Part shown: piece by piece, positions 54,824 through 64,000 of the stretch
Numbering within the stretch: the stretch's first letter is position 1
Layout of the letters: each line of letters begins with the position of its first letter
NCBI RefSeq assembly: GCF_015999265.1
Contig: NZ_JAEAGR010000009.1
Location: forward strand, 62,001 to 126,000
Origin: Mobilitalea sibirica
GTDB lineage: Bacteria; Bacillota; Clostridia; Lachnospirales; Lachnospiraceae
Direction of reading: 5' to 3'
Length of the DNA: 64,000 bases
Translations under genes and position numbers: made by a program
The notes under the pieces: generated by a model
The model's input: the letters and a program-made list of their open reading frames with translations, nothing else
The model's database searches: none
Told to the model about the DNA's origin: nothing

Positions 54824-55141
54824 ATGGCAAGTCAAGTAATGAGAATCACATTGAAGGCGTATGATCATCATTTAATCGATCAATCTGCAGGAAAAATTAT
54901 CGATACTGTTAAGAAGACAGGATCAAAGGTGAGCGGACCGGTTCCGTTGCCGACTAAGAAGGAAATCGTTACAATCTTAAGAGCGGTTCATAAGTACAAA
55001 GATTCCAGAGAGCAGTTCGAGCAGAGAACACATAAGAGATTAATCGATATCATCACACCGACTCAGAAGACTGTAGACGCATTATCCAGACTGGAAATGC
55101 CTGCAGGTGTGTACATTGACATTAAGATGAAGACAAAATAA
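54824..55141 (+). CDS. rpsJ: 30S ribosomal protein S10
   Basis: S10 (105 residues) belongs to the 30S head and also acts in NusB-dependent antitermination. [20 protein letters not shown] at the start and [20 protein letters not shown] are typical. ATG 54824 is chosen over the longer frame, which reads through the leader. It is first in the S10 operon; the 219-bp gap before rplC is unusually long. Confidence 0.97.
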   Translation: MASQVMRITLKAYDHHLIDQSAGKIIDTVKKTGSKVSGPVPLPTKKEIVTILRAVHKYKDSREQFEQRTHKRLIDIITPTQKTVDALSRLEMPAGVYIDIKMKTK

Positions 55142-55360
55142 TAATCGTTAAATCATCTTAATATTTTTGACGGCTGTTAAACAGCTGAAACAAACATGAT
55201 CAGACATCATGGAACAGACAAAAGTTGTTATTTAATTAAGAAGAAATCCTTAGGGTTTTATATATGTAGGTATATGGACCATCTAGGATGATTGCTATAC
55301 AAAACACAATAGGGTGATGTCGTATGGCAATCCGCTGTAGATTAAACAGGAGGTAAAGAA
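55142..55360 (+). other. Unusually long rpsJ-rplC gap
   Basis: This 219-bp gap lies inside an operon that is usually compact. A small GGCTGTT/AACAGCT hairpin sits near 55171-55188. No promoter or coding frame is convincing. Confidence 0.4.
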
Positions 55361-55993
55361 ATGAAGAAAGCGATTTTAGCAACGAAAATCGGTATGACTC
55401 AAGTTTTCGGAGAAAACGGAGTATTAATTCCGGTAACTGTATTGCAGGCAGGTCCCCTCTACGTAACTCAGGTTAAGACAGTAGAGAACGACGGATACGC
55501 AGCAGTTCAGGTTGGATATGGCGACATCAGAGAAACTCTGGTTAACAAGCCAAAAAAAGGACACTTTGCAAAAGCAGGTGTTGCGAATAAAAGATATCTT
55601 AAAGAATTCAAGTTTGACAATTCCGCTGATTATACAGTAGGACAGGAAATCAAGGCTGACATCTTTGCAGAAGGTGACAAAGTTGATGCTACTGCAAAAT
55701 CAAAGGGAAAAGGTTTCCAAGGTGCAATTAAGAGACATGGATTATCCAGAGGACCTATGGCACACGGCTCCAAATACCACAGACATGCAGGTTCCAACGG
55801 TGCTGCAACCAGCCCTGGTAGAGTGTTTAAGGGTAAGAAGATGCCCGGACAGATGGGTAATGTTAAGGTTACTGTACAGAACCTTGAAGTGGTAAGAGTA
55901 GATGTAGAGAAGAACCTCATCTTAGTTAAAGGTGCGGTACCGGGACCTAAAAAATCCTTAGTAATGCTGAAGGAAACTGTAAAAGCAAACTAG
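55361..55993 (+). CDS. rplC: 50S ribosomal protein L3
   Basis: L3 (210 residues) helps shape the peptidyl transferase centre. It begins [20 protein letters not shown] and contains the core loop [20 protein letters not shown] and [18 protein letters not shown] lies before ATG 55361. Order and length are standard. Confidence 0.97.
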   Translation: MKKAILATKIGMTQVFGENGVLIPVTVLQAGPLYVTQVKTVENDGYAAVQVGYGDIRETLVNKPKKGHFAKAGVANKRYLKEFKFDNSADYTVGQEIKADIFAEGDKVDATAKSKGKGFQGAIKRHGLSRGPMAHGSKYHRHAGSNGAATSPGRVFKGKKMPGQMGNVKVTVQNLEVVRVDVEKNLILVKGAVPGPKKSLVMLKETVKAN

Positions 55994-56019
55994 AGCTTTA
56001 AGAAAGGAGGAACACTTAA

Positions 56020-56640
56020 ATGGCAAATGTAACTGTTTACAATATCGAAGGCAAGAAAGTTAGCACACTAGAGCTTAACGATGCAGTCTTCGGAGTAGAG
56101 ATAAATGAACATTTAGTTCACATGGCAGTTGTTTCGCAGCTTGCCAACAAGCGTCAGGGAACACAGAGCGCTAAGACCCGTGCCGAAGTAAGCGGCGGCG
56201 GAAGAAAGCCTTGGAGACAGAAGGGAACCGGTCATGCAAGACAGGGTTCAACCAGATCCCCTCAGTGGAAGGGTGGCGGTGTTGTATTCGCTCCAAAGCC
56301 GAGAGATTATTCCTTCAAGATGAATAAGAAGGAAAAGGCTCTTGCAATTAAATCAGCCTTAACATCCAGAGTAAATGCTGAGAAGATCGTAGTATTAGAT
56401 CAAATAAACTTCGATGAAATTAAGACAAAGAAGATGAAAGCAGTGCTTGACAACTTCAAGGTAGAGAAGGCGCTTATTGTTCTTGATAAGAAGGATGAGA
56501 ACGTAATGCTTTCTGCTAGAAATCTTCCTAAGGTAAGAACTGTATTAACAAACTCCATTAATGTATACGACATCTTAAAGTATGATACTTTGGTATTAAC
56601 TAAGGATGCTGTAGCTCAAATCGAGGAGGTGTACGCATAA
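56020..56640 (+). CDS. rplD: 50S ribosomal protein L4
   Basis: L4 (206 residues) lines the exit tunnel and in some bacteria represses the S10 operon. The tunnel loop contains GGGRKPWRQKGTGHARQGST (about 66-85) and GGGVVFAPKPRDYSFKMNKK. AAAGGAGG precedes ATG 56020. Its stop overlaps the rplW start by one base. Confidence 0.97.
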   Translation: MANVTVYNIEGKKVSTLELNDAVFGVEINEHLVHMAVVSQLANKRQGTQSAKTRAEVSGGGRKPWRQKGTGHARQGSTRSPQWKGGGVVFAPKPRDYSFKMNKKEKALAIKSALTSRVNAEKIVVLDQINFDEIKTKKMKAVLDNFKVEKALIVLDKKDENVMLSARNLPKVRTVLTNSINVYDILKYDTLVLTKDAVAQIEEVYA

Positions 56641-56939
56641 TGGCAGATTTAAAATATTATGATGTCATCCTGAAGCCGATCGTTACTGAGAAGAGTATGA
56701 ACTCTATGAGTGAGAAGAAGTACACATTTTCAGTGCATCCGGATGCTACAAAAAACCAGATTAAAGAAGCGGTTGAGAAGATGTTCACCGGAGCTAAAGT
56801 AGCTAAGGTAAATACAATGAACTTAGAGGGTAAGAACCGCAGACGTGGTAATAACGTAGGTAAAACCTCTAAAATCAAGAAAGCTATTGTTCAGTTAACT
56901 GCTGACAGCGCTGAGATCGAGATTTTCTCAGGACTATAA
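56640..56939 (+). CDS. rplW: 50S ribosomal protein L23
   Basis: L23 (99 residues) sits at the tunnel exit and docks trigger factor and SRP. Typical segments are YYDVILKPIVTEKSMN (about 6-21), VHPDATKNQIKEAVEKMF and NRRRGNNVGKTSKIKKA. The start ATG shares one base with the rplD stop, with GGAGG upstream. Confidence 0.97.
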   Translation: MADLKYYDVILKPIVTEKSMNSMSEKKYTFSVHPDATKNQIKEAVEKMFTGAKVAKVNTMNLEGKNRRRGNNVGKTSKIKKAIVQLTADSAEIEIFSGL

Positions 56940-57013
56940 GATTTCAGTTGAAGATAAAGAATTAGGATGCAAAAAGAGAAATCCGCTTGCATTATTTGAA
57001 AGGAGTGCAAATC

Positions 57014-57856
57014 ATGGGAATTAAAACATATAACCCATATACACCTTCCAGAAGACACATGACTGGTTCTGATTTTACAGAGATCACAGCATCAAAACCT
57101 GAGAAATCACTGGTTGTTTCTTTAAATAAGAAAGCCGGCCGTAACAATCAGGGTAAGATTACTGTTAGACACCAGGGCGGTGGTTCTAGAAGAAAATATA
57201 GAATTATTGATTTTAAGAGAAGAAAAGACGGTATTCCCGCAACTGTTGCAACGATTGAATACGATCCGAACAGAACTGCTAATATCGCATTAATTAACTA
57301 CGCAGACGGTGAGAAAGCATATATCCTTGCTCCGAACGGATTAACTGTTGGAACAAAGCTTATGAACGGACCAGAAGCGGAAGTAAGAGTTGGTAACTGT
57401 TTACCACTGGCTAACATTCCGGTAGGTACTCAGATCCACAACATTGAGCTATATCCTGGAAAAGGCGGACAGCTGGTTCGTTCCGCAGGTAATTCAGCAC
57501 AGCTGATGGCGAAGGAAGGAAAATATGCAACACTCAGACTTCCCAGCGGTGAGATGAGAATGGTGCCGATTAACTGTAGAGCAACCGTAGGACAGGTAGG
57601 AAATATTGATCACGAGCTTATCAATGTAGGTAAAGCAGGACGTAAGCGTCATATGGGTATCAGACCTACAGTTCGTGGTTCCGTAATGAACCCGAATGAC
57701 CATCCTCACGGTGGTGGTGAAGGTAGAACAGGTATCGGTCGTCCGGGCCCTGTAACTCCTTGGGGAAAACCTGCTCTTGGTCTTAAGACAAGAAAGCACA
57801 ATAAGAAGTCAAACAAAATGATTGTAAGAAGAAGAGACGGTAAATCTGTTAAATAA
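57014..57856 (+). CDS. rplB: 50S ribosomal protein L2
   Basis: L2 (280 residues) is a core 23S rRNA-binding protein near the peptidyl transferase centre. It begins [18 protein letters not shown] and has [20 protein letters not shown] and the C-terminal [18 protein letters not shown] with the conserved histidine. ATG 57014 follows AAAGGAG; a longer frame has no ribosome site. Confidence 0.97.
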   Translation: MGIKTYNPYTPSRRHMTGSDFTEITASKPEKSLVVSLNKKAGRNNQGKITVRHQGGGSRRKYRIIDFKRRKDGIPATVATIEYDPNRTANIALINYADGEKAYILAPNGLTVGTKLMNGPEAEVRVGNCLPLANIPVGTQIHNIELYPGKGGQLVRSAGNSAQLMAKEGKYATLRLPSGEMRMVPINCRATVGQVGNIDHELINVGKAGRKRHMGIRPTVRGSVMNPNDHPHGGGEGRTGIGRPGPVTPWGKPALGLKTRKHNKKSNKMIVRRRDGKSVK

Positions 57857-58055
57857 GTTGTACTAAGTTTAGTGTAAATTATAAAACAATAACCGTTTAA
57901 AATATAAGACAGATGGGTAAGTCGGTCTGCTTATGAGAGTAATTTAATGACAGTTTCAAATATACAAGATGAATTGAAAGCCGATTCACTTGTCAGGAAT
58001 AATTGATTTCTTGTAAGAAATGCAATTATCATTAATTCTAAGGAGGTTAGAATAC
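57857..58055 (+). other. Long rplB-rpsS gap with hairpin
   Basis: ATAATTG (57999-58005) pairs with CAATTAT (58023-58029), with TTTCTT/AAGAAA inside. The hairpin lies 11 bases before AGGAGG of rpsS. The rest of the 199-bp gap is AT-rich without a coding frame. Confidence 0.45.
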
Positions 58056-58334
58056 ATGGCTCGTTCACTAAAAAAGGGACCATTTGCTGATGATCATTTA
58101 TTGAAAAAAGTAGATGCGATGAATCAGTCCGGTGATAAGACTGTTATAAAGACCTGGTCACGCCGCTCTACCATTTTCCCGCAGATGGTTGGACATACAA
58201 TCGCGGTACATGACGGAAGAAGACATGTTCCCGTATATGTAACAGAAGATATGGTTGGGCACAAGCTGGGTGAGTTTGTTGCTACCAGAACCTATAGAGG
58301 ACATGGAAAAGACGAAAAGAAAACAAGAAAGTAA
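58056..58334 (+). CDS. rpsS: 30S ribosomal protein S19
   Basis: S19 (92 residues) binds 16S rRNA in the head with S13. [20 protein letters not shown] and [20 protein letters not shown] are diagnostic. ATG 58056 is preceded by AGGAGG. It is followed closely by rplV. Confidence 0.97.
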   Translation: MARSLKKGPFADDHLLKKVDAMNQSGDKTVIKTWSRRSTIFPQMVGHTIAVHDGRRHVPVYVTEDMVGHKLGEFVATRTYRGHGKDEKKTRK

Positions 58335-58366
58335 TGCATTAGCATTGAGTGGAAGGAGGTTTATCC

Positions 58367-58750
58367 ATGGCGAAAGGACATAGATCCCAGATTAAGAGAG
58401 AAAGAAATGAAGTGAAGGACAACAGAGCTTCTGCTAAGTTATCATATGCAAGAGTTTCCGTTCAAAAAGCTTGTTTCGTTTTAGACGCCATTCGGGGTAA
58501 GGATGTACAAACAGCACTTGGTATTTTAGCATATAGTCCAAGATATGCTTCAACCGTGATAGAGAAGTTATTAAAGTCAGCGATTGCGAATGCTGAGGTT
58601 AAAAATATGGATCCTGCGAAGCTTTATATTGAAGAATGCTACGCGAACCAAGGACCGATTATGAAGAGAATTCAACCCAGAGCACGAGGCACTGCTTATC
58701 GTATCGAGAAAAGAATGTGCCATATAACTGTAGTGCTTAATGAAAGATAA
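58367..58750 (+). CDS. rplV: 50S ribosomal protein L22
   Basis: L22 (127 residues) lines the exit tunnel and contacts all 23S domains. [20 protein letters not shown] (about 22-41) and the tunnel hairpin region [20 protein letters not shown] are typical. AAGGAGG precedes ATG 58367; the N-terminal extension of the longer frame overlaps the ribosome site. Confidence 0.97.
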   Translation: MAKGHRSQIKRERNEVKDNRASAKLSYARVSVQKACFVLDAIRGKDVQTALGILAYSPRYASTVIEKLLKSAIANAEVKNMDPAKLYIEECYANQGPIMKRIQPRARGTAYRIEKRMCHITVVLNER

Positions 58751-58761
58751 GGAGGGCAATA

Positions 58762-59421
58762 ATGGGACAAAAGGTTAATCCTCATGGCTTAAGAGTCGGA
58801 ATTATTAATGATTGGGACTCTAGATGGTATGCTGAAGCGGATTTTGCTGATAATCTTGTGGAAGATTATAAGATCAGAACATATCTGAAGAAAAAGTTAT
58901 ACAGCGCAGGTGTATCTAAGATTGAGATCGAAAGAGCATCAGATCGCTTGAAAATAATAATCTTCACTGCAAAACCGGGTGTAGTTATCGGTAGAGCAGG
59001 ATCGGAGATAGAGAAATTAAAAGAAGAAATCCAGAAGTTTTCTTCCAAGAAATTAAATCTGGAAATTAAAGAAGTGAAAAAGCCGGATGTAGATGCACAG
59101 TTAGTTGCTGAAAGCATTGCTACACAGCTTGAAAATCGTATTTCATTCAGAAGAGCTATGAAATCAACTATGTCAAGAACCATGAAGGCAGGAGCTAAAG
59201 GTATTAAAACTGCTGTTGCCGGTCGTCTTGGCGGTGCTGATATGGCTCGTACTGAGTTTTACAGCGAGGGAACAATCCCGTTGCAGACCTTACGTGCTAA
59301 CATCGATTATGGTTTTGCTGAGGCAGATACCACATATGGTAAGTTGGGTGTTAAGGTTTGGATCTACCATGGTGAAGTACTTCCTACAAAAGGAAACAAA
59401 AAGGAAGGGAGCGATAAGTAA
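58762..59421 (+). CDS. rpsC: 30S ribosomal protein S3
   Basis: S3 (219 residues) forms part of the mRNA entry helicase. It begins [23 protein letters not shown] domain includes [18 protein letters not shown], and the C-terminal half contains [20 protein letters not shown]. Its stop overlaps the rplP start by one base. Confidence 0.97.
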   Translation: MGQKVNPHGLRVGIINDWDSRWYAEADFADNLVEDYKIRTYLKKKLYSAGVSKIEIERASDRLKIIIFTAKPGVVIGRAGSEIEKLKEEIQKFSSKKLNLEIKEVKKPDVDAQLVAESIATQLENRISFRRAMKSTMSRTMKAGAKGIKTAVAGRLGGADMARTEFYSEGTIPLQTLRANIDYGFAEADTTYGKLGVKVWIYHGEVLPTKGNKKEGSDK

Positions 59422-59858
59422 TGTTAATGCCTAAAAGAGTAAAACGCCGTAAGCAGTTCCGTGGAACTATGACCGGAAAAGCTATGAGAGGCAATACCCT
59501 TGCATATGGTGATTATGGCCTTGTGGCTACAGAACCTTGTTGGGTGAAATCAAATCAGATAGAAGCAGCCCGTATCGCTATGACACGTTTTACAAAGCGT
59601 GGCGGTAAGGTATGGATTAAGATATTTCCTGATAAACCAGTAACAACCAAACCGGCAGAAACTCGTATGGGTTCCGGTAAGGGTTCATTAGAGTATTGGG
59701 TAGCTGTTGTTAAGCCGGGACGTGTAATGTTTGAAATCGCAGGAATTCCTGAAGATATAGCAAGAGAAGCATTGCGTCTTGCTATGCATAAATTACCGGT
59801 GAAATGCAAAATAGTTTCCCGTGCAGACTTAGAAGGCGGTGAAAACAGTGAAAATTAA
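59421..59858 (+). CDS. rplP: 50S ribosomal protein L16
   Basis: L16 (145 residues) contacts tRNA in the A site. It begins [20 protein letters not shown], with [20 protein letters not shown] and [17 protein letters not shown]. The start overlaps the rpsC stop, and the 3' end overlaps rpmC by 11 nt. Confidence 0.97.
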   Translation: MLMPKRVKRRKQFRGTMTGKAMRGNTLAYGDYGLVATEPCWVKSNQIEAARIAMTRFTKRGGKVWIKIFPDKPVTTKPAETRMGSGKGSLEYWVAVVKPGRVMFEIAGIPEDIAREALRLAMHKLPVKCKIVSRADLEGGENSEN

Positions 59859-60057
59859 TAAATATGTAGAAGATTTAAAAACAAAATCAGCTACAGAGTT
59901 AAACGAAGAATTAGTAGCTGCTAAGAAGGAACTCTTTAACCTTAGGTTCCAAAACGCAACCAATCAGTTGGATAATACAAGCAGAATTAAGGAAGTTAGA
60001 AAAAATATTGCTAGAATTCAGACAGTTATCTCTGAACTTTCAAAGGCTTCTAAATAG
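59848..60057 (+). CDS. rpmC: 50S ribosomal protein L29
   Basis: L29 (69 residues, two long helices) sits beside L23 at the tunnel exit. [20 protein letters not shown] and [18 protein letters not shown] are diagnostic. I chose GTG 59848 because GGCGG lies eight bases upstream; GTG 59839 overlaps that site. Confidence 0.95.
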   Translation: MKINKYVEDLKTKSATELNEELVAAKKELFNLRFQNATNQLDNTSRIKEVRKNIARIQTVISELSKASK

Positions 60058-60118
60058 TAAGGGATCGTTAGGTCTAACTTTATAGTAATGGCCTAGGGTC
60101 AGAGAAAGGAGTATCGTT

Positions 60119-60373
60119 GTGGAAAGAAATTTAAGAAAAGTTCGTATCGGCAAAGTAGTAAGCGATAAAATGGATAAGACAATCGTTGTTGCTGTATTGG
60201 ACAATGTAAAGCATCCATTATACGGTAAGATCGTTAAAAGAACTTATAAGCTGAAAGCACATGATGAAAAAAATGAGTGCAACATCGGCGATCGTGTAAA
60301 AGTAATGGAAACAAGACCGTTATCCAAAGATAAAAGATGGAGACTTGTGGAGATTATTGAAAAAGCGAAGTAA
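60119..60373 (+). CDS. rpsQ: 30S ribosomal protein S17
   Basis: S17 (84 residues) is an OB-fold primary 16S rRNA binder. [20 protein letters not shown] and [20 protein letters not shown] are typical. It starts at GTG 60119 with AAAGGAG upstream. A 144-bp gap separates it from rplN. Confidence 0.97.
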   Translation: MERNLRKVRIGKVVSDKMDKTIVVAVLDNVKHPLYGKIVKRTYKLKAHDEKNECNIGDRVKVMETRPLSKDKRWRLVEIIEKAK

Positions 60374-60517
60374 TCTCAGTAAAAGAATTCAATAAGACAT
60401 AAAAATCTTAAGAATAGGATGTATCAGAGTTTATAACCGAAGGTTAAAATTTGATAAAAAGTTTCTTAAAGTTTGATATCTGAATTCTTTGTGAATGAAA
60501 CTGAAAGGAGTATTATC

Positions 60518-60886
60518 ATGATACAAGCTGAATCAAGACTAAGAGTTGCCGATAATACTGGCGCAAAGGAATTACTTTGTATCAGAGTATTAGGCGGATC
60601 AACCAGAAGATATGCTAATATAGGTGATATCATCGTTGCTTCGGTTAAAGATGCAACACCAGGTGGTGTTGTTAAAAAAGGTGACGTAGTTAAAGCTGTT
60701 GTTGTACGTACCGTTAAGGGAGCTCGTCGTAAGGATGGTTCATATATTAGATTTGATGAGAATGCTGCCGTAATTATAAAGGAAGACAAGAATCCAAAAG
60801 GTACCCGTATCTTTGGACCGGTAGCGAGAGAATTAAGAGAGAAACAATTCATGAAAATCGTTTCTTTAGCACCAGAAGTATTATAA
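60518..60886 (+). CDS. rplN: 50S ribosomal protein L14
   Basis: L14 (122 residues) forms the inter-subunit bridge B8 and binds L19. It begins [20 protein letters not shown] and has [20 protein letters not shown] and [23 protein letters not shown] 60518 follows AAAGGAG; the earlier frame start lacks one. Confidence 0.97.
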   Translation: MIQAESRLRVADNTGAKELLCIRVLGGSTRRYANIGDIIVASVKDATPGGVVKKGDVVKAVVVRTVKGARRKDGSYIRFDENAAVIIKEDKNPKGTRIFGPVARELREKQFMKIVSLAPEVL

Positions 60887-60899
60887 GGAGGTGTCGACT

Positions 60900-61217
60900 G
60901 TGGCAACGATGAAAATTAAGAAGGGTGATACCGTAAAGGTTATTACCGGAAAAGATAAAGGAAAAGAAGGAAAGGTTATTGCTGTAAAGGATGGTAAACT
61001 TTTTGTTGAAGGCATTAACATGGTTTCCAAGCACAGCAAAGCAAACCAGCAAAATCCTAAGGGTGGTATTGTCCATCAAGAAGCGCCGATTGATGCTTCC
61101 AACGTTATGTACGTTCATAAGGGTACCCCTACAAGAGTAGGCTTCAAAGTTGTTGAAGATAAGAAGGGAACCAAGAAAGTACGTTTCGCTAAGTCAACAG
61201 GCGATGTTATTGACTAA
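60900..61217 (+). CDS. rplX: 50S ribosomal protein L24
   Basis: L24 (105 residues) is an assembly initiator protein with a KOW motif ([20 protein letters not shown], about 4-23). The end, [20 protein letters not shown], is typical. It starts at GTG 60900, eight bases after AAGGAGG; the GTG at 60891 lies within that site. Confidence 0.96.
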   Translation: MATMKIKKGDTVKVITGKDKGKEGKVIAVKDGKLFVEGINMVSKHSKANQQNPKGGIVHQEAPIDASNVMYVHKGTPTRVGFKVVEDKKGTKKVRFAKSTGDVID

Positions 61218-61240
61218 TTTAGAGAGGAGGAACATTTAAG

Positions 61241-61780
61241 TTGGCTAGATTAAAAGATCAATATTTAAATGAAATAGTACCCGGCATGACTAAAAAGTTC
61301 GGATATAAGAACACAATGCAAGTGCCGAAGCTTCATAAAATTGTCATCAACATGGGTGTTGGTGAAGCAAAGGATAATGCCAAGGTTTTAGAGACTGCAG
61401 TTAAAGATATGGAGATTATTGCAGGTCAGAAACCGGTTATCACGAAAGCAAAGAAATCCGTTGCTAACTTCAAAATCAGAGAAGGAATGGCAATCGGATG
61501 TAAGGTGACCTTAAGAGGCGAAAAGATGTATGAATTTGCCGATCGTTTAATTAACTTAGCATTACCTCGCGTTCGTGACTTTAGAGGTGTTAACCCAAAT
61601 GCATTTGACGGTAGAGGAAATTACTCACTTGGTATTAAGGAACAATTAATCTTCCCTGAAATCGAGTATGATAAGGTGGATAAAGTAAGAGGTATGGATA
61701 TCATCTTCGTTACCACTGCTGAGACAGACGAAGAGGCTAGGGAACTGTTAACACAATTTGGTATGCCATTTAGAAAATAG
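61241..61780 (+). CDS. rplE: 50S ribosomal protein L5
   Basis: L5 (179 residues) binds 5S rRNA and contacts P-site t[43 protein letters not shown] and [20 protein letters not shown] are conserved. The start is TTG 61241 with GAGAGGAGG upstream, a relatively rare start codon for a ribosomal protein. Confidence 0.97.
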   Translation: MARLKDQYLNEIVPGMTKKFGYKNTMQVPKLHKIVINMGVGEAKDNAKVLETAVKDMEIIAGQKPVITKAKKSVANFKIREGMAIGCKVTLRGEKMYEFADRLINLALPRVRDFRGVNPNAFDGRGNYSLGIKEQLIFPEIEYDKVDKVRGMDIIFVTTAETDEEARELLTQFGMPFRK

Positions 61781-61795
61781 TTAGGAGGGATTTCC

Positions 61796-61981
61796 ATGGC
61801 TAAAACGTCAATGAAGATAAAGCAACAACGTGCGCAGAAATTCTCCACTAGAGAATATAACCGTTGCAGAATTTGTGGCCGTCCGCATGCATATTTAAGA
61901 AAATACGGAATCTGCAGAATTTGTTTTCGTGAATTAGCGTACAAAGGACAGATACCAGGCGTTAAGAAGGCAAGCTGGTAA
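61796..61981 (+). CDS. rpsZ: 30S ribosomal protein S14, zinc-binding type Z
   Basis: This 61-residue S14 has the zinc form with [20 protein letters not shown], i.e. two CxxC motifs (about 24-43), and ends IPGVKKASW. It is the housekeeping Firmicute form. TAGGAGGG precedes ATG 61796. Confidence 0.97.
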   Translation: MAKTSMKIKQQRAQKFSTREYNRCRICGRPHAYLRKYGICRICFRELAYKGQIPGVKKASW

Positions 61982-62006
61982 GAGATTTAGAAAGGAGGCA
62001 AATGAA

Positions 62007-62408
62007 ATGACAATGAGCGATCCCATTGCAGATATGCTTACAAGAATTCGTAATGCAAATACTGCGAAACATGATACAGTAGATGTACCTGCTTCTAAGA
62101 TGAAAGTTGCTATTGCTGACATCCTTTTAAAGGAAGGTTATATCAAGAAATATGAAATAGAAGAAGTTGGAAGCTTCAAAACAATCCATATTACATTAAA
62201 ATATGGAAAAGATAAAAACGTTAAGATTATTACCGGACTTAAGAGAATTTCCAAACCGGGACTTCGTGTATATGCGAATAAGGATCAGTTGCCTAAGGTT
62301 CTTGGAGGCTTAGGTGTTGCAATTATTTCAACAAACAAGGGTGTTATTACCGATAGAGAAGCTAGAGATTTAAACGTAGGCGGAGAGGTTCTTGCATTCG
62401 TTTGGTAA
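62007..62408 (+). CDS. rpsH: 30S ribosomal protein S8
   Basis: S8 (133 residues) is a primary 16S binder and, in E. coli, represses the spc operon. [20 protein letters not shown] at the start and [20 protein letters not shown] at the end are diagnostic. AAAGGAGG precedes ATG 62007. Confidence 0.97.
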   Translation: MTMSDPIADMLTRIRNANTAKHDTVDVPASKMKVAIADILLKEGYIKKYEIEEVGSFKTIHITLKYGKDKNVKIITGLKRISKPGLRVYANKDQLPKVLGGLGVAIISTNKGVITDREARDLNVGGEVLAFVW

Positions 62409-62480
62409 GGTGCTTTAATAACATCGATTACAGATAGAGATATAGTAGGAATTTACTTATAGAAATTAGGAGGTGCGGGC

Positions 62481-63023
62481 ATGTCACGTATAGGAAGAAT
62501 GCCTATCGCTATACCTGCAGGCGTAACTGTAGCTGTAGCAGAAAATAATAAAGTGACCGTTAAGGGTCCGAAGGGAACACTGGAAAGAGTGTTACCTGCA
62601 GAAATGTTAATTAAGGTTGAAGGTGCGGAAGTAGTTGTTACCAGACCAAACGATTTAAAGAAAATGAAATCTTTACATGGACTTACAAGAACATTGATTG
62701 CTAACATGGTTACCGGTGTTACTGAAGGTTATCAAAAAACTCTGGAAATCAACGGTGTTGGTTACAGAGCAGCAAAAGCAGGTAAAGAATTAACTTTAAC
62801 ACTGGGTTATTCCCATCCGGTTGTAATGACTGATCCGGAAGGAATTGAGTCAGTATTAGAAGGACAGAACAAGGTTATAGTTAAAGGTATCGATAAAGAA
62901 AAGGTTGGCCAATACGCCGCTGAAATCAGAGGTAAAAGAGCTCCTGAGCCTTATAAGGGCAAGGGAATTAAGTATGCTGATGAAGTGATTAGACGTAAAG
63001 TTGGTAAGACCGGTAAGAAATAA
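62481..63023 (+). CDS. rplF: 50S ribosomal protein L6
   Basis: L6 (180 residues) lies near the sarcin-ricin loop. It begins [20 protein letters not shown] and contains [10 protein letters not shown] and the C-terminal [27 protein letters not shown] precedes ATG 62481. Confidence 0.97.
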   Translation: MSRIGRMPIAIPAGVTVAVAENNKVTVKGPKGTLERVLPAEMLIKVEGAEVVVTRPNDLKKMKSLHGLTRTLIANMVTGVTEGYQKTLEINGVGYRAAKAGKELTLTLGYSHPVVMTDPEGIESVLEGQNKVIVKGIDKEKVGQYAAEIRGKRAPEPYKGKGIKYADEVIRRKVGKTGKK

Positions 63024-63040
63024 GGGAGGAGTGAAATCAA

Positions 63041-63409
63041 ATGGTAAAGAAAGAATCAAGATCTGATATTCGTGTGAAAAAGCATAAGAAAATCCGTAAC
63101 CGTTTCATGGGTACTCCCGAGAGACCGCGTTTAGCTGTATTTAGAAGTAATAATCACATGTATGCACAGGTGATTGATGATACAGTAGGAAATACGTTAG
63201 TAGCAGCCTCCACTTTAGAGAAGGATGTTAAGGCTGAACTTCAAAAAACCAACGATGTGGCAGCAGCAGCATACTTAGGTACTGTAATTGCAAAGAAAGC
63301 ATTGGAAAAAGGTATAAAGACTGTTGTCTTTGATAGAGGTGGCTTTATATATCAAGGAAAAGTGAAAGCGTTAGCAGATGCAGCCCGCGAGGCTGGTCTG
63401 GAATTCTAG
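63041..63409 (+). CDS. rplR: 50S ribosomal protein L18
   Basis: L18 (122 residues) binds 5S rRNA together with L5. [37 protein letters not shown] and [20 protein letters not shown] are typical. AGGGAGGA precedes ATG 63041. Confidence 0.97.
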   Translation: MVKKESRSDIRVKKHKKIRNRFMGTPERPRLAVFRSNNHMYAQVIDDTVGNTLVAASTLEKDVKAELQKTNDVAAAAYLGTVIAKKALEKGIKTVVFDRGGFIYQGKVKALADAAREAGLEF

Positions 63410-63425
63410 GCAAGGAGGAGAACAC

Positions 63426-63935
63426 ATGAAACGTACAATCGTTGATACCAGTCAAATGGAATTAGAAGATAAAGTAGTATCAATCAAGCGTGTAACTAAG
63501 GTTGTAAAGGGTGGACGTAATTTCAGATTTACAGCATTAGTCGTTGTTGGTGACAGGAACGGACACGTAGGAGCAGGCTTAGGTAAAGCAACTGAAATTC
63601 CTGAGGCTATTCGTAAAGGAAAAGAAGATGCGATTAAGAAATTAATCAGTCTGCCACTTGATGAAAACGGCAGTGTGCCACACGACTTTATCGGTAAATT
63701 CGGTAGTGCTACCGTTTTACTGAAGCGTTCACCAGAGGGTACCGGTGTTATTGCAGGAGGTCCTGCACGTAATGTGCTTGAACTTGCTGGATTTAAGAAT
63801 ATCCGTACCAAATCACTTGGTTCCAACAATAAGCAGAACGTAGTTCTTGCTACAATTGAGGGATTAAGCCAGTTGAAGACCCCTGAGGAAGTAGCTAAGC
63901 TTCGTGGTATTCCCGTAGAGCAGTTGTTGAAATAA
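63426..63935 (+). CDS. rpsE: 30S ribosomal protein S5
   Basis: S5 (169 residues) helps form the mRNA entry channel and influences decoding accuracy. [20 protein letters not shown] (about 19-38), [20 protein letters not shown] and the S5 C-terminal [18 protein letters not shown] are conserved. AAGGAGG precedes ATG 63426; the longer frame starts within rplR without support. Confidence 0.97.
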   Translation: MKRTIVDTSQMELEDKVVSIKRVTKVVKGGRNFRFTALVVVGDRNGHVGAGLGKATEIPEAIRKGKEDAIKKLISLPLDENGSVPHDFIGKFGSATVLLKRSPEGTGVIAGGPARNVLELAGFKNIRTKSLGSNNKQNVVLATIEGLSQLKTPEEVAKLRGIPVEQLLK

Positions 63936-63976
63936 CAACTGCCGGAGCACAAATTTTCGAAAATGGAGGTGTCAAA

Positions 63977-64000
63977 ATGGCAGATAAATTGAAAATAACT
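63977..64000 (+). CDS. rpmD: 50S ribosomal protein L30, 5' end only
   Basis: Eight codons (MADKLKIT) are visible before the window ends. ATG 63977 follows ATGGAGGTG, and L30 is the expected next gene after rpsE in the spc operon. The start of the product fits L30, which usually opens with a K-I/L-x-I-T-like strand. Confidence 0.85.

Noticed and set aside
1-64000. CRISPR arrays, insertion sequences, prophage genes, tRNA or rRNA genes
   Set aside because: I looked for regularly spaced repeats, transposase or integrase products, and tRNA-like cloverleaves in the gaps; none was convincing. The 20281-20449 three-way junction is not a tRNA.

Overview
The window looks like a chromosomal segment from a low-GC, strictly anaerobic, spore-forming Gram-positive bacterium, most likely a clostridium of the Lachnospiraceae type. 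The grounds are AT-rich intergenic DNA, strong AGGAGG-type ribosome sites, SpoIIID, a full Rnf complex, [FeFe]-hydrogenase maturases, surface proteins with choline-binding-type repeats, and Firmicute-type ribosomal operons. I see no phage, insertion sequence, CRISPR array, tRNA or rRNA gene.

Layout. 1-7.2 kb: small accessory genes (putative nitroreductase, a PilJ-GAF-HD-GYP membrane protein, CsbD and GlsB-type stress proteins, a YeiH transporter, a GNAT acetyltransferase, a CorA-like channel). 7.5-7.9 kb: spoIIID. 8.1-13.6 kb: rnfCDGEAB, the ferredoxin:NAD+ oxidoreductase ion pump, behind a promoter/terminator leader and ended by a perfect hairpin. 13.9-20 kb: a LacI regulator, an orphan FliD-like protein overlapping tail-to-tail with an AraC regulator, and a membrane-anchored subtilase. 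20.1-20.45 kb: two large palindromic structures. 20.5-24.3 kb: rpmG-secE-nusG-rplK-rplA, then an L10 leader with rplJ-rplL. 24.7-32.9 kb: rpoB-rpoC, both with unusual acidic C-terminal tails and, on RpoB, a zinc ribbon.

33-54.3 kb is accessory or metabolic DNA sitting where many Firmicutes carry rpsL-rpsG-fusA-tuf: a SAP-domain pair, a phosphohexomutase, a nitroreductase, a PspA-YdjG-YdjH-YdjI-like membrane-stress operon, a MalT-type (LAL) regulator next to a large surface protein, an RlmI-like methyltransferase, and a TM1266-hydE-hydG-hydF-aspartase operon. 54.5-64 kb is the S10-spc ribosomal operon, from rpsJ to the first codons of rpmD, with a long structured leader.

Functionally, Rnf and the hydrogenase maturases both serve reduced-ferredoxin disposal in fermentation. 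The two ribosomal blocks and rpoBC are the growth core and carry visible RNA-level regulation: an L10 leader plus attenuator, a motif present twice that resembles an L1-binding site, and an S10-operon leader. The most unusual items are the RpoB/RpoC tails, the 20.15-20.45 kb double palindrome, the twin rplK/rplA leader motif, and competing hairpins ahead of the hydrogenase maturation operon.
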